From Grifola frondosa (Eukaryota; Basidiomycota; Agaricomycetes; Polyporales; Grifolaceae), in NCBI GenBank assembly GCA_001683735.1, contig LUGG01000001.1, positions 310,001-374,000 of the forward strand: a stretch of 64,000 nucleotides of DNA. Direction: 5' to 3'. Positions within the stretch are counted from its first letter, which is position 1. Every line of letters begins with the position of its first letter. The notes beneath the pieces are model-generated. The model was given only the letters and a program-made list of their open reading frames with translations. It was not told the DNA's origin and ran no database searches. Shown piece after piece: positions 51,449-63,686 of this stretch. The translations under genes and the position numbers were made by a program.

Positions 51449-51620
51449 TCCTCCTGCTATCTATTGCGGAAGATTGCCTACTTATTTGGCTAGTCGCATA
51501 TGATACCTTCACATGTGATATATCATTTCTATCACATATACTTGCTGTACAATAGCTCACATACCATAATAAGATAATGCTTTGATGAATCTCGGTACAT
51601 TTATATTCTGACGCATGGCA

Positions 51621-53767
51621 TTACTTTCTACCCCACCACCCTCCCAAAAGGCCGCCCAATCCGCCCCGAGCTGGCGCAGAAGGTTCGGGAGTAGCCGCCC
51701 GCTCGATCTCCTCGACTTTCGCTCGAGACGAGGTTTTCTTCTCCTGAGGTAGCTGAGGCACGGGTGCCTGAATTGGGACAGCAGTCTGAGGCACTGCAGG
51801 TGCTTTGCCCGCACGCTCGTGTAACCGGTCCATGTCCAGTTGCACATAGTTCAGAGCGATGTCGAAGAACAATGGCTTCTTGTACGACTTGCCGTCGGAG
51901 GAGACCGATCCTCCGTTATATGTGAACCACGCTTTCTTGAACTCCAGACTCTCCGATCCAATGTTTTCCTCAAGCTGATCGAGATCTGCGATGCTGAGGG
52001 ATAGAACAACGGTTCGCCTGACGTGATGGGGTCTGTCTCGGCAATGATGGACAGTACCGAGCGGCTTTCGCGCAAATGGATGCTCGCATGCTGTGTCAGC
52101 GTCAGAGCTTCTGCATACTGCTTGAGTGGCGCATAGCTACGCGCAAGGTAGCAGCATCTGCGACATGTCAGAATGGAGCATACACCACAGTCGGAGGGCC
52201 TGGACTGACCTCCGGGCTTTTGTGAAAGACAACCGTGCCTCTACCGCCGACGCGAGGTCAGGACTCTCGTCCACTATCGTCAGCGTACGCATTTGGTTTA
52301 GACTCTGAATAATGGTGTCCAGCAACTTGACCACTGCAGGGAAGAGCCTGGCATCGACTTGCTCCTTCCGAGGTTTCGATGGGCCTGCGGTACTCTGTTG
52401 GCCAACCTTCACATGTTGGGTGGGTTGTAATTGATGCAGAAGGGTGGAGATCAGCAGCAAGTCTCGCTGGATACGACGAGACAGGAGCTGGTAGACAATG
52501 TAAGCGTGCATGAACGGATGTCGCGCACCCCCGCTACCACGTTCCCTGCAGTTGCACCGCTCAGCTGAAATTGGTGTCAGCTACCACAGATCTCCGAGCA
52601 GCAACACGCTCACTTTGTGAACTTCCACTAGTCTACGGGCGACATCCTCTGCATCGCTAAGTGCAAGAAGTATTGCGTCATATGCTGCAACACCTCGCTT
52701 CGACCGGGTCCCTTTCCCAAGTCGACCCTTCTTCCTTCCTCCCTCTTGAACCTGGTCGGCTTGTTTCCCCTCTGGCCTGTCGGCCTCCTTCAACCGCCTC
52801 TCCGCCTCTTGCACCTTTAGGAGGACATCCACCAGTTCGGGATTGCGCACAGGCACGGGCTCGTCTTCCCACATGAGCGTATTCAGATTCTTCCTGTCCT
52901 GAGCAGCCCCCTCATTTCTTTTACCGAGGTTCCCCAGCAGCGCATCGCAACCCTCCACAATCTCGTTTCTATGCTTCGGCGCGATATCTGAGACGATGGC
53001 ATCGACATCATATGCCTTCTCGCGCCTCATCTCATGCGCACAGTGTCTGATCTCAGGACTGATCTCGTCAGCGAACGCGATAGCCAGTGCCTGCTCGCGA
53101 CTGGTAGCCGCCTTTGCAGCCAGCTCGTCCAAAAGGTGCCTCGCGACGCTGAGCTGGATAAGCGCGTCTTCAAACTCGTATCGGTGGCGGAGGAAGCGTC
53201 CGTTCAATACGAGGGTGTATATGGTAGCCTGAGTGAGGTCCTCGGCGGAAAGACGAGAACTTGCATAGAGCGACTGGCAATGCGAAAGCAGTTGTGTAGA
53301 CCAGTTTACAGCGCGGCGCATACGACTGGTAGCGTGCCGGCGGAGGGAGGTAGACTTCCCGTCTTGGCCAGCGGATGCTTTCGAGGTCGTCGCGGCCTGC
53401 AACGATGACTGGGACAGCTCTTGAGAATATACCCATGCACGCTCTGCCTCGAACAAAAGCAGTTGCAAACTATTCGAGGATCAGCGGCAGGAAAATTCGA
53501 ATGCAATACGATAACGCACTGTCCATCTTGGATAGTCTCCAGCTTGAGCGGGGGCAGCTTCTTGAATTCACGTCCCTTTCCATGGGTCATCTTGAGCGAC
53601 GACCGCAGACGATGGGTCCTATTCGCACAATGCTTCCTGTAGCGTTCATAGTCGTTGTATCTGAGTCCGTACGCATTGCGCTGCTCATTCGCAATCAAAA
53701 GTGCTATATTGCCACTTAGCACAACGCTAGGTGTCTCAAACTTTCTACATACCTTGAAAGTTGACAT
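51621..53767 (-). CDS. SRP68: Signal recognition particle subunit SRP68 (apparent frameshifts)
   Basis: SRP68 binds SRP RNA and SRP72 in the particle that targets ribosomes to the ER. The first exon is MSTFK; the next begins LLIANEQRNAYGLRYNDYER and continues YRKHCANRTHRLRSSLKMTH and EFKKLPPLKLETIQDG, the RNA-binding N-terminus. The helical middle has LLLFEAERAWVYSQELSQ, SRMRRAVNWSTQLLSHCQ and DEISPEIRHCAHEMR. The C-terminus KPLFFDIALNYVQLDMDRL is the SRP72-binding end, followed by a Gly/Trp tail (GGLGGLLGGWWGRK). One base appears missing at the exon 2 acceptor (about 53714) and one near 51985-52005, where the frame must move to reach ADLDQLEENIGSESLEFKKA. About 600 aa. Confidence 0.92.
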
Positions 53768-53976
53768 GTGCGTCCGGGGGTGCCTGAGACATGCTGTCGA
53801 AGCCGTCAGATGCTGCGCGAATATACGAGATACGTGTGGAATATCGTGGTAGACGGCAAGACGCGTCGAGCAACTTGTGCATACGCGGCAATCTCGATGT
53901 AAAGCTTGTGCTCTGACTATATTTCTCTACCCTCTCCTTTCTCTTTTATACACCTAGGCTTTCCATAACGCGGACA
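53768..53976. promoter_or_regulatory. Shared divergent promoter of SRP68 and GET3
   Basis: Only 209 bp separate the start codons of two ER-targeting genes. No element is named. Such short distance makes shared control plausible. Confidence 0.5.
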
Positions 53977-55402
53977 ATGGCGACCGAGACACTAGAGCCG
54001 ACCTTGCAGAACATCCTGGACCAGAAATCACTGAAATGGATCTTCTGCGGCATGTCCCATCGTCGCTGCCTACGTTCTGCATGCTCATCCAGTCTCTGTT
54101 AAATAACTAGGTGGAAAGGGTGGTGTCGGTGAGCCTGGAATATTCGCGTAACGTGTCTGATATCGCCTCATGCGACGTACACGTCAGGAAAGACCACCAC
54201 ATCGTGTTCTCTGGCGATCCAGCTCGCAACATGTCGTGAATCCGTTCTACTAATCGTACGTACTGCTTCCTTCAGAACCTGGCCTGCTGACCACATCCGT
54301 GTCCCAAAGTCCACCGACCCCGCACATAACCTCTCCGATGCGTTCGGCCAGAAGTTCTCGAAAGAGGCGACAAAGGTGAACGGCTTCGCCAACCTGTTCG
54401 CGATGGAGATCGACCCGACGAGTGCCATCCAAGAGATGGTCGAGCAATGTACGCGTCCCCTTCTCTCCCCTCACCCGCGCTCACCCTCCCCGCACAGCGG
54501 ACTCGAACGGCATGATGGGCAGCATGATGCAGGACCTCGCGTTCGCGATCCCGGGTGTGGACGAGGCGATGAGCTTCGCGGAGATCATGAAGTCCGTCAC
54601 TCCCGTCCCCGCACAGACCGCCTCGCGCGCGCTCACCTCGTACTGCACAGGCACGTCAAGTCGATGGAGTACTCCGTGATCGTGTTCGACACCGCGCCGA
54701 CGGGGCACACGCTCCGCTTCTTGTCCTTCCCCACGGTGCTCGAGAAGGCCCTCGGGAAGCTCAGCGCGCTGAGCGGGCGGATTGGGCCGATGATCAACCA
54801 GGTCGGAGCGGGTGCTGCTATGAGTGCTGCTGAACTGACTGTCGTGGGTCGCAGATGACGAGCCTCATGGGCGGCCAGGCGGACGCGCCAGAAGACATGT
54901 TCGCGAAGCTCGAGTCGATGCGGGCGATCATCACCGAAGTGAACACGCAGTTCAAGGACCCCGTACGTGGATTGTTGTGTCGGAATCAGTCGTTCAGCTC
55001 ACACCACGCGTACAGGAAAAGACCACCTTCGTATGCGTGTGCATCTCGGAGTTCCTCTCGCTGTACGAGACCGAGCGGCTCGTGCAAGAGCTCACGGCAT
55101 ACGAGATCGACACACACAACATCGTCGTGAACCAGCTTCTCTTCCCCAAGAACAGTACGTCCCCCTCCCTCCCCTTCTCCTTACACTCCCTCTGAACGCA
55201 CGCATTCACAGGCTCCAACTGCGAACACTGTCGGGTACGGCACAACATGCAGCAAAAGTACCTGAACGAGGCGCACGAGCTCTACGACGAGTTCTTCCAC
55301 ATCGTGCAGCTGCCCCTCCTCACGGAAGAGGTCCGCGGCCCGCAGAAGCTGCAGGAGTTCAGCAAGATGCTCGTAGTGCCTTACGCCCCCAATCTCGATT
55401 GA
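53977..55402 (+). CDS. GET3: GET3/ASNA1 ATPase for tail-anchored proteins
   Basis: Get3 carries tail-anchored membrane proteins to the ER receptor Get1/Get2. [20 protein letters not shown] leads into the deviant P-loop [20 protein letters not shown]. That motif is cut by two introns: 54050-54110 with a GC donor, and 54129-54187, leaving an 18-nt exon (54111-54128). Later signatures are [36 protein letters not shown], the Met-rich [12 protein letters not shown] and MTSLMGGQA substrate groove parts, [20 protein letters not shown], and the zinc C-x-x-C in [16 protein letters not shown]. It ends [12 protein letters not shown]. About 325 aa; all exons keep phase. Confidence 0.96.
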
Positions 55403-56030
55403 TACACCGCGCTGCTAGATCTCCCCGAGGAATGCACATTGCATGCCCCTTGATTTACCGGACGTGCATCTGAATCGTGAGCAGCCCGAGATACCAATGC
55501 CTGCGACACGGTTCGATTCGATTCAGTTCGATTTACACGAATTAGTAGTAATGATATCATCACACGCGAGACAGCGCTCCTGGACACGACTGGGAAGCGA
55601 AAGCGGCACGCCGCGCCATACGTAGTTATATAAATGCAAGAGCATAAGCAGAAAAGGATGGGTTGTTATACTAAGTCGAACAGCGATGATACAAGATACA
55701 CATGACAGCCAAACTGGACACGAAACCAACCAGGGATATGAGCGCGCCGTAGCACGACAGACAGCCACTGCGCGCGCCGCGGCGGCGAGCGGGCAGTCCG
55801 CGCCCGCGACCCCTCTCCCCGTCTAAGCCGAAGCCGATACAATGTCTTCCGCCCCCTCGGGCCGGCACCACCTAAGGGACGACAATGCGATTCAATGCGA
55901 TGCGATTCGATTCGATCCAATGCGATGTGCGGGACGATGACGGCCGGGAGACACGCGGGAGCTGGCGCACGCGAGCGCGCCCCGAAGGTGGAGGCCCGGA
56001 TGCATGCTGCAACGATACCAAGGACAACGC
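55403..56030. other. Convergent flanks with GATTC-rich short repeats
   Basis: 628 bp between the GET3 and YAP1-type stops. Two clusters of overlapping TTCGATTC/GCGATTC words occur at about 55509-55531 and 55887-55927. They are imperfect and short, with no coding potential. Confidence 0.5.
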
Positions 56031-57994
56031 CTACTTCTGCGCCTGCTGCTGGTGCCGCTTCGCCGCGAGTGTCTCGATGATATGATGGACGCCCGCAGGC
56101 TCGAGCACGACCTTCGTGCCGTCGCACTTCGCCTTCGCCGTGAACTCTGAGCACAGCTCGTTGATATCAACGTCCTGCTTCAGATGCAAGCCAGTAAGTA
56201 CAGCTGCACAGATGCCAGTCAAACGTAACATATAATGATATTGACCTTGAACTGTGGATTCGAGGTGATACTCCGCCACGCGGCGAGCACCTCGACATTC
56301 TTGTCGCTCTTCTCTGTCTTCGGAAAACTCGAGCCCTTGCACATCACGATTGGGCCTGAGCCATCCTGGTTTGCCTTGCGCAAGAAGGGGGCCATCGGCA
56401 TGTCACACTGCAGCGCCTGCGGAGCGCACCTGATGGCTGCTGCACAAAGCTGGACTGGCCCCCGTCCGCGATCGCCTTCGACAGCTGCTCCTTGGTCTTC
56501 GGACAATCTGAGTGGGCGTTGGCGGGGCTCGCGCCGGTCGATGGGCTCGAAGTGGACGTGGGTGTCGTGGAAGCCTGCGAGGAGAGGAGGACGAGGGTGA
56601 GCGGAGGGAAGCATGCGAGACGGGACTTAATGAGCTTGGAGGGCTCGTGAGCAACGCGTTGAAGTCGACGGTGCCGTTCTGGCCCGCGCCCATGTAGCTT
56701 CCGCCAAATAGCTGATCCAGCGCATCCGCACCACCATTGTTCTGCAACTCCGTTGGCGTCCACTGCTCGAGATTGGAGAAGTCAAACTGATTGAAGTGAT
56801 TGCCGTTCCCATTAATTTGCAGCGGTGGAGAATCGGAGGGAGAGGGTTCGGCGAATGAGGTGAACATGGGGTTGCTTGCGATCGTCGTGTATTGATTCGG
56901 TTGACCGAACCCGTACTCGACGTTCATCGCGCTGTCGGGCTGCTCTTCCGCTACGTTCAGCATGTTCGGGTCAAACGAGATCAGTGAATTGAGATCAAAC
57001 GGCGGTTGCACAGAATTCTGCGCAGCTATGGGCTTGCTCGGTCCAGCACCAGGTGTCACGAAGTTGAAATTGGTAGCAGCCTGTGTGTCGTACGGAGCCC
57101 TACCGTTGTTACTGGTGGTTTCCCTTGGCATGGAGAAAGTGAAGGCTGCTTGTTTCAGCATCATGTTCTCGTTCTGGAGTCGGGATAATAGGTCCCGGAG
57201 GTTCTCATTCTCGGACTCTGTCATCTGATTTTTCGCCTCCAGGGCAGCAACCTTGTCCTCCAACTAAATAAGAAGCCATTAAAAATATGTGGCGGCCGAA
57301 GGCTGACGAGCACCCACGTCTTTGACATGCTTTTCTTTGCGTTCGCGGAAAGCACGTTGAGCGGCACGATTCTGTTCTTTGCGTTTAAGAAGGCGAGACT
57401 CATCCTTCACGTATGCACAAAAGCAGTCAGGCGCGGATCATGACGCGAGGCACGATGTCTAAAACCTACTTGTTGACCACCAGACTTGCGACGAGAGCCG
57501 CCACTCTTTTTATTGGCGCTGGGATTGTTCGAGCCTAGATAAGATATGTTCTGATTCTCGGACGCTCATCAAATGACGACATAACATACTGGTGATGTGT
57601 GCGTTCTTATGGGAGGGCTCTTCGTCCATACTGTCGTGGCTCGCCTTGCGCTTCAAAGAGGGATCTTCGGAGTCGGCGGCCGTGGGAGAGGCGGAACTAT
57701 TGAACACCCCTGATTGCCTCCGGGAAGGAGTGGAGTCGTTCTGCACGCTGGGAGGGCTGGGACTACTACTATCGCTGGAAGGGGGCTGGGGTTTGTCAAT
57801 GGGAAGCGGGTGAGACTCTGCGGGTTAACGCCGTCGACAACTCCATCAAAAGCGATGGGATTATTGCCGACCGCTGCGGGAAACTGCTTCTGCAGGAAGG
57901 CGAGAAAGTCGTCATCTGGGAGTGCTGAGAAGGTAGCAGGTTGGTGCGAGAGGTCCCAGAACGAATGCACGTCTCCAGGTCCAGGGAAATCCAT
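56031..57994 (-). CDS. YAP1: YAP1/PAP1-type oxidative-stress bZIP factor (apparent frameshifts)
   Basis: These factors accumulate in the nucleus when peroxide forms disulfides in their cysteine domains. Start at 57994 (MDFPGPGDVHSFWDLSHQPA). The bZIP basic region is KRKEQNRAAQRAFRERKEKH, followed by a zipper (VAALEAKNQMTESENENLRD). A PAP1-type middle region is Asn/Ser/Pro-rich. The n-CRD has CPKTKEQLSKAIADG, QCDMPMAPFLRKANQDGSG and MCKGSSFPKT. The c-CRD is DINELCSEFTAKAKCDGTK, and this end overlaps the nuclear export signal in the family. Frame must be corrected near 57820, at the junction about 56570-56620, and near 56440. Each is flanked by conserved blocks. About 560 aa. Confidence 0.9.
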
Positions 57995-60453
57995 TGTTAG
58001 CGGGAGAGGTATGTCTGAAGTCGAAGTGAGATCTTGGCCGGAGCTCGATGCCGAAAGAGAGACTATGGAGGAGTCGAGGTAGCAATGAGGCGAGTGGGGC
58101 GGGTGTGGTGGAGGTTGTCGAGGAAGATAAAGAAGGAGGGGGAGAGGAAGGAGGAGGAGGAGATGGAGGGCGTTGAGAAAGTGTGGAAATGGAAGAGGGC
58201 GCGAGTGAAACGGTGGCGGGATTGGCCGGGGAGACGCAAGCAGCAGCGGCTCCCCTGCCGCTTTCATGGTCACGGGTGTGACCGTGGCCCAGGATTGGCT
58301 TACCAACCATCACGCTCCCATCACGCACTTGAACTCCTCCGCCTTTTCGCATCACTGACTCGCTCCCGACAGACCTCTTATGACTCCTCCTCTTCTATTC
58401 AGTGGTCTCATCCCTGCGTCTTCATGTTTTAGTTCTCACTTTTCGCTGCGCATTCGCCGCTCTGTTTCTGGCTCAAGGTTGGGCTTACGGCAGATTTCTC
58501 GCGAGGCTCCCGTTGCCGCATGCCCCGTCTCTTGTCCAGGGAAGTCCAGCCCCGCACAGTGTTCTGCAGAGATGATAGGAACCCAACTTTGTTTCTGGTC
58601 CGACAAGGTCCGAAACTGCGTTCGAATCCGATGATCTGCACAAGTGTGCACTGTTTCCGCCTATCATGCCTCAGCGTCTCGAAGCCGTTCTCGCCGCAAG
58701 CGATCAGATTGGGCGTTTCTCGTTTGTTTGTTCTATCAGACTCGCAGCGCGCGCGACAATCCTTGGGGTTTCGAAATGCGCCAATCACCATCCAAGTTCG
58801 CAATGTTGTTTATGGCGCTCAAGGCTGCTCAAGGTAAGTCCGTCTCTGCACCGACAACGGTCGCGACACGTCTGCGCGTCAGTGCTCGCATCCTCCGACC
58901 TGCTGTCAGGCAACGGAACGTAAACGCACAAAAACAAAGTCGGGTAGGATCTCATCATATTCTCTCGACCCTGGACGCGGCCGCCGGCACCTGCCTCCAT
59001 TCGGAATCGCGCCTCGTGTCTCTCGTCCTCCTGACCGGACCCTGCGAATAGAAGGTTCAGCGTGCGCGTCTGGGTGGGGTGTGCGATTGGGTTCCGTAGT
59101 GGCTGGCTGTGGCGGCTTCGGCGGTGCACAGCAACTGTCCGAATACGAGGCTTGTTCGCCACCTCGAGGGCCGAGTTTGTCAAGTTGCTTGCGAGAGAAG
59201 CTGCGAGAAGGGACGCCCCGTTCTCGCGGCGCCACAGTGGTGCTTGGCGTACGTCCACCGGAACGTCTATGCTACAGGCGACCGTGTTGGCTTTCCGGAT
59301 ACTCAAGGTGCCCGAGAATGCCCGGATGGCCATTGTGCACATATATTCCTTATATTCACATACAATATTGAGGCGGCCGTGCAGACGCGTCAGTTGTTTG
59401 CATTTCGAACTGGACGCCGGCGCCCGGACTCCATTATTATATACGTTGATGGACTTCTAGTCAAAAACACGTTGAGGAGGTGGTCTCGAAGTCGACGCGG
59501 TCGCTCTGCGTGTGCGTTGATCGCCCTCGGTCGTCAACGCGTCGTCACTACGGCCAGGGACCATGCGCGCATTGACAGGGCCTAGACCCTCGACGCTTGA
59601 CGTCACGCGGTACGGCACTGCCACACAGGGCGCCCCTCTCCGGCACCATCGGGCGCGGGCTGCGACTGGCGCCCCTGTTGCTATCTTTGTCAGACTAGGT
59701 CAGACTCAACGGCGCCGAGTCCGCCCGGTGCTAATATATATCGATCGTGTCTCAGCAATATTATCCGGCGAGTCTCCGAGGAGGTGCTCATTCGACCGTG
59801 TTCGAGGCGTCGGAAAAAACACTCTCGATTGTGGTACGGCATAAATGAGGTATTCAATGTGCTAGACACAAGGACATATTTAAAGTGGCAGGAAGCGGCA
59901 TGGCGAAGCGAGAGGGTTTGGGCGTGTTTTACTTGGTAACAGCGCAATATAATGAGGAGCTGCGGTCGTGGGAACTGAAAACAGGAGTGCTACCAAGTGT
60001 CGATCCTCATATAGGGATAGTGATATAAAGATCACTCGCCATATGCAGCTTCACCCCATTTATCGACTAACTGCCAGGCCTGGTTCATGCTTGCCTATTT
60101 GCGAATGCACCGGCAAGGAAGGGGGTGAAAAAAGATAATTATGTTTATGTCGAATGTTCCACGAGAAATAGGAGATACATAGAATAATAGCGTCGGTAGT
60201 CGATATATATTGCAGAAGGAACGATCCGTGGGAGAGAATGAGCGAGCGAGCGGGGGTCCGGAATAAGCGAATGGGATACAAAATGAGCTGGCAGATGGAT
60301 GCAAAGAATGCAGAAAATGCAAATGAGATGCACGCATGCGAGATTAGGGGATATAAGGGTATGTGGTGGGCTCTGGAATTCGCGCTGCAGTCCGACGCGC
60401 GAATGCCCGAAATGAAGGAAGGAAGAGAAGTAGGGACTTGTGATGAACACAGA
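57995..60453. other. 2.5 kb without a recognisable gene
   Basis: Upstream of the YAP1-type gene and beyond the ERF4-like stop. Many overlapping frames up to 185 codons occur on both strands in the GC-rich part (58.6-59.6 kb) but none has a known domain or supported splice partner. Pyrimidine-rich strips next to 57994 suit a long leader. From 59.9 kb the sequence is AT-rich. No RNA gene identified. Confidence 0.4.
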
Positions 60454-61661
60454 TCACTGTTAGCAAGGACGAAATGAAGGCATCAGTGCAACCCGACGTC
60501 GCGATCACGAGAGCCACACGCACATAGTACTCGATTTCCAGCTAGACCACCGCGATGAGTTCATGAAATTCAGAACATGAATGAACAGCACACGTACAAA
60601 CAGAAACGCGACCTTGCGCGGCCACAGGATATTGACCCCACCGGTTATATAGCTGCGTGTTCATTTCATCGATCAGGGTATGTAGCCGCTGCATTTCCTG
60701 TCACAGACGCTGTCAGTTCACACACAAATGACAAGCCGCGACCCAAAGACATACAGATTCATAATGCGGCGTTTTAACCAGCCTCGAGACCTGGAGCGTG
60801 AAAAAACGATAGCGCATTGTCAAAGAACGAGTGCCGCAGGCTGTGCGCGGAAATAAGCAGCTCATTGATCGCATTGATCGTCTCCAAGAACTGCGTCGGC
60901 GTTACCTGCGCAGCGCAAACTCAGATACGCCCATATGCATTCGAAAGGAGGAGTAAACTTACCCGGCCCTCGAGTTCGAGCGGATACGACGGCGCAAATT
61001 GCACCAATTCTCCGCCCGTGTAATCTCGCTCGATACGCACTATCTCCCGCGGATGGTGCACGCCAATCTGTCCTATAGGGTCTGTCCCATATGCGGAATC
61101 TGCAGGCGGCGGCCAAAGTAGTACGCGGAGTGGGGCACCAGCGGGCGTGTGCGGCTGCGCACCCACGACCGAACAGGCAAGCACGCATACAGTGAGCACG
61201 GAGCGCTTGGGGGGCGCCAGAACGCAGCAGCACGCGAGCACACTCACCTGGGCTTGCCATTGTTGGTGAACTCGTGCACCGTCGCGACTTCGCCGTCGAG
61301 TAAAAGTCCTCTGCGCGCCCACTTCGCCGGGCGGCGGCCCAGTGACCTCCCACGGTGTCGGGGATGGCGGGTGCACGTCCATGCGTAGGGGATGCTCTTG
61401 GACGTGCTGGGATGCACTGCCGTGCGCGTCTGCGAACGCAGCCTGGATGGCGTGGTCTGCGGACGGCACGCCTTTGGACGACTCCGAGTCGTCTTGGTCC
61501 GGGCCCTCCCACGAGCTACCGGCGTTCTTGACGTCCATCTCGTCCTGCTCCGCGTCTAGGTGCGCCTGCGCATCCTCTGCAGCAGCCCGGAGCTCGAGGT
61601 CTGTGAGGGTGGGCTCGGGTAGCACGTCGGGCGTGGCGGCTTTGGGCCAAAGCGAGGACAT
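60454..61661 (-). CDS. ERF4: ERF4/GOLGA7-like palmitoyltransferase subunit (apparent frameshifts)
   Basis: Erf4 is the partner of the Erf2 DHHC enzyme that palmitoylates Ras. A long acidic N-terminus (MSSLWPKAATPDVLPEPTLT) and EVATVHEFTNNGKPR precede the core: REIVRIERDYTGGELVQFAP, SYPLELEGR, then VTPTQFLETINAINELLISA, HSLRHSFFDNALSFF, VSRLVKTPHYE, EMQRLHTLIDEMNTQLYN and FLFLEIEYY. This order and the R-x-x-RDY start match the family. The stop is placed in a final tiny exon at 60454; this is inferred. Frame must be fixed near 61280, at the six-A run 60802-60807 (one too many), and near 60635. The true start could lie upstream of 61661, where the frame stays open. Confidence 0.78.
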
Positions 61662-63686
61662 CGTGGGAGAGGCGATGTGCGTTATTTGGACGACCTCGAG
61701 GGGGAGGATGGGCGCGAGCTGCGTGCGGCCTCGAGGTCGTGTGCATCGGAGGGGTGGGAAGACGCTGGAGGGTTGGATGTGACGACATGTGCGGCTAGAT
61801 CTATGAGTTTGTTGGCAACGAGGTGGTTGATAGAAGTGAGGTCAGATGGAGCTTGCGGGAAGGAAAGTCGGCGCAGAACAAAGGAGAGGTGGGAGCGGAG
61901 AACGCGCGAGAATCTGATGTTGCCACGAAGAATGCAGCTTGTCTGACAGCTTCCCAGCAGCTCAGAAGGGTTCACTAACCTGGGTAATGCAAGATAATGC
62001 AGCTTTCCTGTGAGAGGGAAGAGAGAAGAAGTTGTCAATTAATAGTTGTGTGCTGCGAGCACGCTGCATGCCATAACCTGCAAGCAGAGGGGAATTAGCG
62101 GTGGCGGGTGCTACTTTCTCACCAACAGTCGGGAGTCACGCTGTGACCCGTGATGATAATTCTTTCATCAAATTCAACTCAAATTGAAAATGATTCTGCT
62201 TCAGCCTCTACTCTATAGTTCGAGGTCTCCTATGTTTTGCATTTGTGCTCCTCGCGACATGACTCGTACCGCACCCGGTTGGCGCTGCCAACATCATCAC
62301 CCCCTTCGCTCATCGGATCGTCAAGCCTCCTGAATCTCATAAGGCTACCACTAGGCCGCTCTTGCATGGTCCGTTCTGCAACGGATCTCGCAGCGGCTGC
62401 GCGGTGCGAGTCTCCTCGCAAATAAAGCTCCTGGCCGATCGCTCCATACAAGCCCGGAAGCAAACTCTGATAACTGCGCGCGCGACTGCCACGGTGCCGC
62501 CCCTCGGAGGACAATAGCATAACCAGCAGCATCATTGCAGGGCATTAAAGGGCACGGAGATGTAGAACGCGCGTCCTCGCTTGGCAGCAAGGGGCTCCCT
62601 ATTTCATAAATATGGTGTGCGTTTTGACAAATGGGTGTGAGGCGCACACCCCGGAAATGATCTGATGTTTCCTGCATAGGGACTCCGGGTGTTCGGGTGG
62701 TAAGTGTCATTGTCATCAGCCTTTGCGCAGCCGCGGAGATAAATTCACAGGGCAAGGCTCTTTGTTCGCAGCGTGTCTAGCCTGATGTTGCTATATCCGC
62801 GAGCCCCTGATGTCAGGCGGTCGGCACTAGCCATAATTTATGAAGAAAAGCAACCGAGGCTTGCTAAAGATGATTGCGGCTCCTGAGCGCTGAGCCCTGA
62901 GATGTGGCTTGATTGTGGGTATCGGGTGAGTTGATCGAGCATATCTATCATTTTTCTCCGGATGAGACCGCTGCCGCCCCAGTCGTAGCTTAAAGTTGTG
63001 ACGAGAAGGCAGAGAGCATACAGCCAAATTTTGCACCTCTGATCCTATCTAAATGAAATCAATATTTGTCGTCTTGATGCTGACTATTACACGTCGCCAG
63101 ATCATCGCCACGTCCCCTTTAGCATACAGCAGCGGCACGGAACGTATGTGGGTCGCAAGCATTGACTTTGTTATGAAGTTCCAGAGGCTGTTGTTATCCG
63201 CATGTGTCGATATGAGTCTGGGCGATACCAACAGCCTTCCTTAATTTTTGAAACATAGCCTACATCTTATCCGTCGCTTATCCATAAAATGAAACATTCC
63301 TCGAGTGATCCGCCCATCGTCAAACAATCTCATCATTCCCTGACCGCCACGCCTTGCGTGGTTCGATCAAGGCTTGTAACTCAGCGAAGCCCCCCTCGAG
63401 GTAATCTGCAAGTTTAAAATCATGTTTTTGCCTAGATTCATGCTGTGCATAGAGCCATAAGTACTGTACATGCACTACTGTAGATACTATATACGAGCTG
63501 TTCGATAGATAAGGCAGAACCAATGCTACACGTCGAAACACGAGTCATGTCACGTCGTTAATCATGAAGGAATGGGGACAATCAATGCGGGTACACAAAG
63601 CAGACAGACAAGAGAGACAGGAGACACAAAACACACACTAACAGTCCAGAAAGAGTAACACATCAATGAAAACATGACACCGCGTG
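61662..63686. other. 2 kb without a recognisable gene
   Basis: Upstream of the ERF4-like gene. A minus frame at 61682-62038 contains good CAG acceptors and GT sites (for example around 61985-62010) and may be leader exons of that gene, but I cannot place them. The rest, 62.0-63.6 kb, shows no protein, RNA or repeat. Confidence 0.4.

Noticed and set aside
58610..58640. tRNA-like GTTCGAATCC word
   Set aside because: No matching A box or cloverleaf around it.
61682..62038. 118-codon minus frame upstream of the ERF4-like gene
   Set aside because: Could be leader exons, but no joining pattern is supported; not called as a separate gene.
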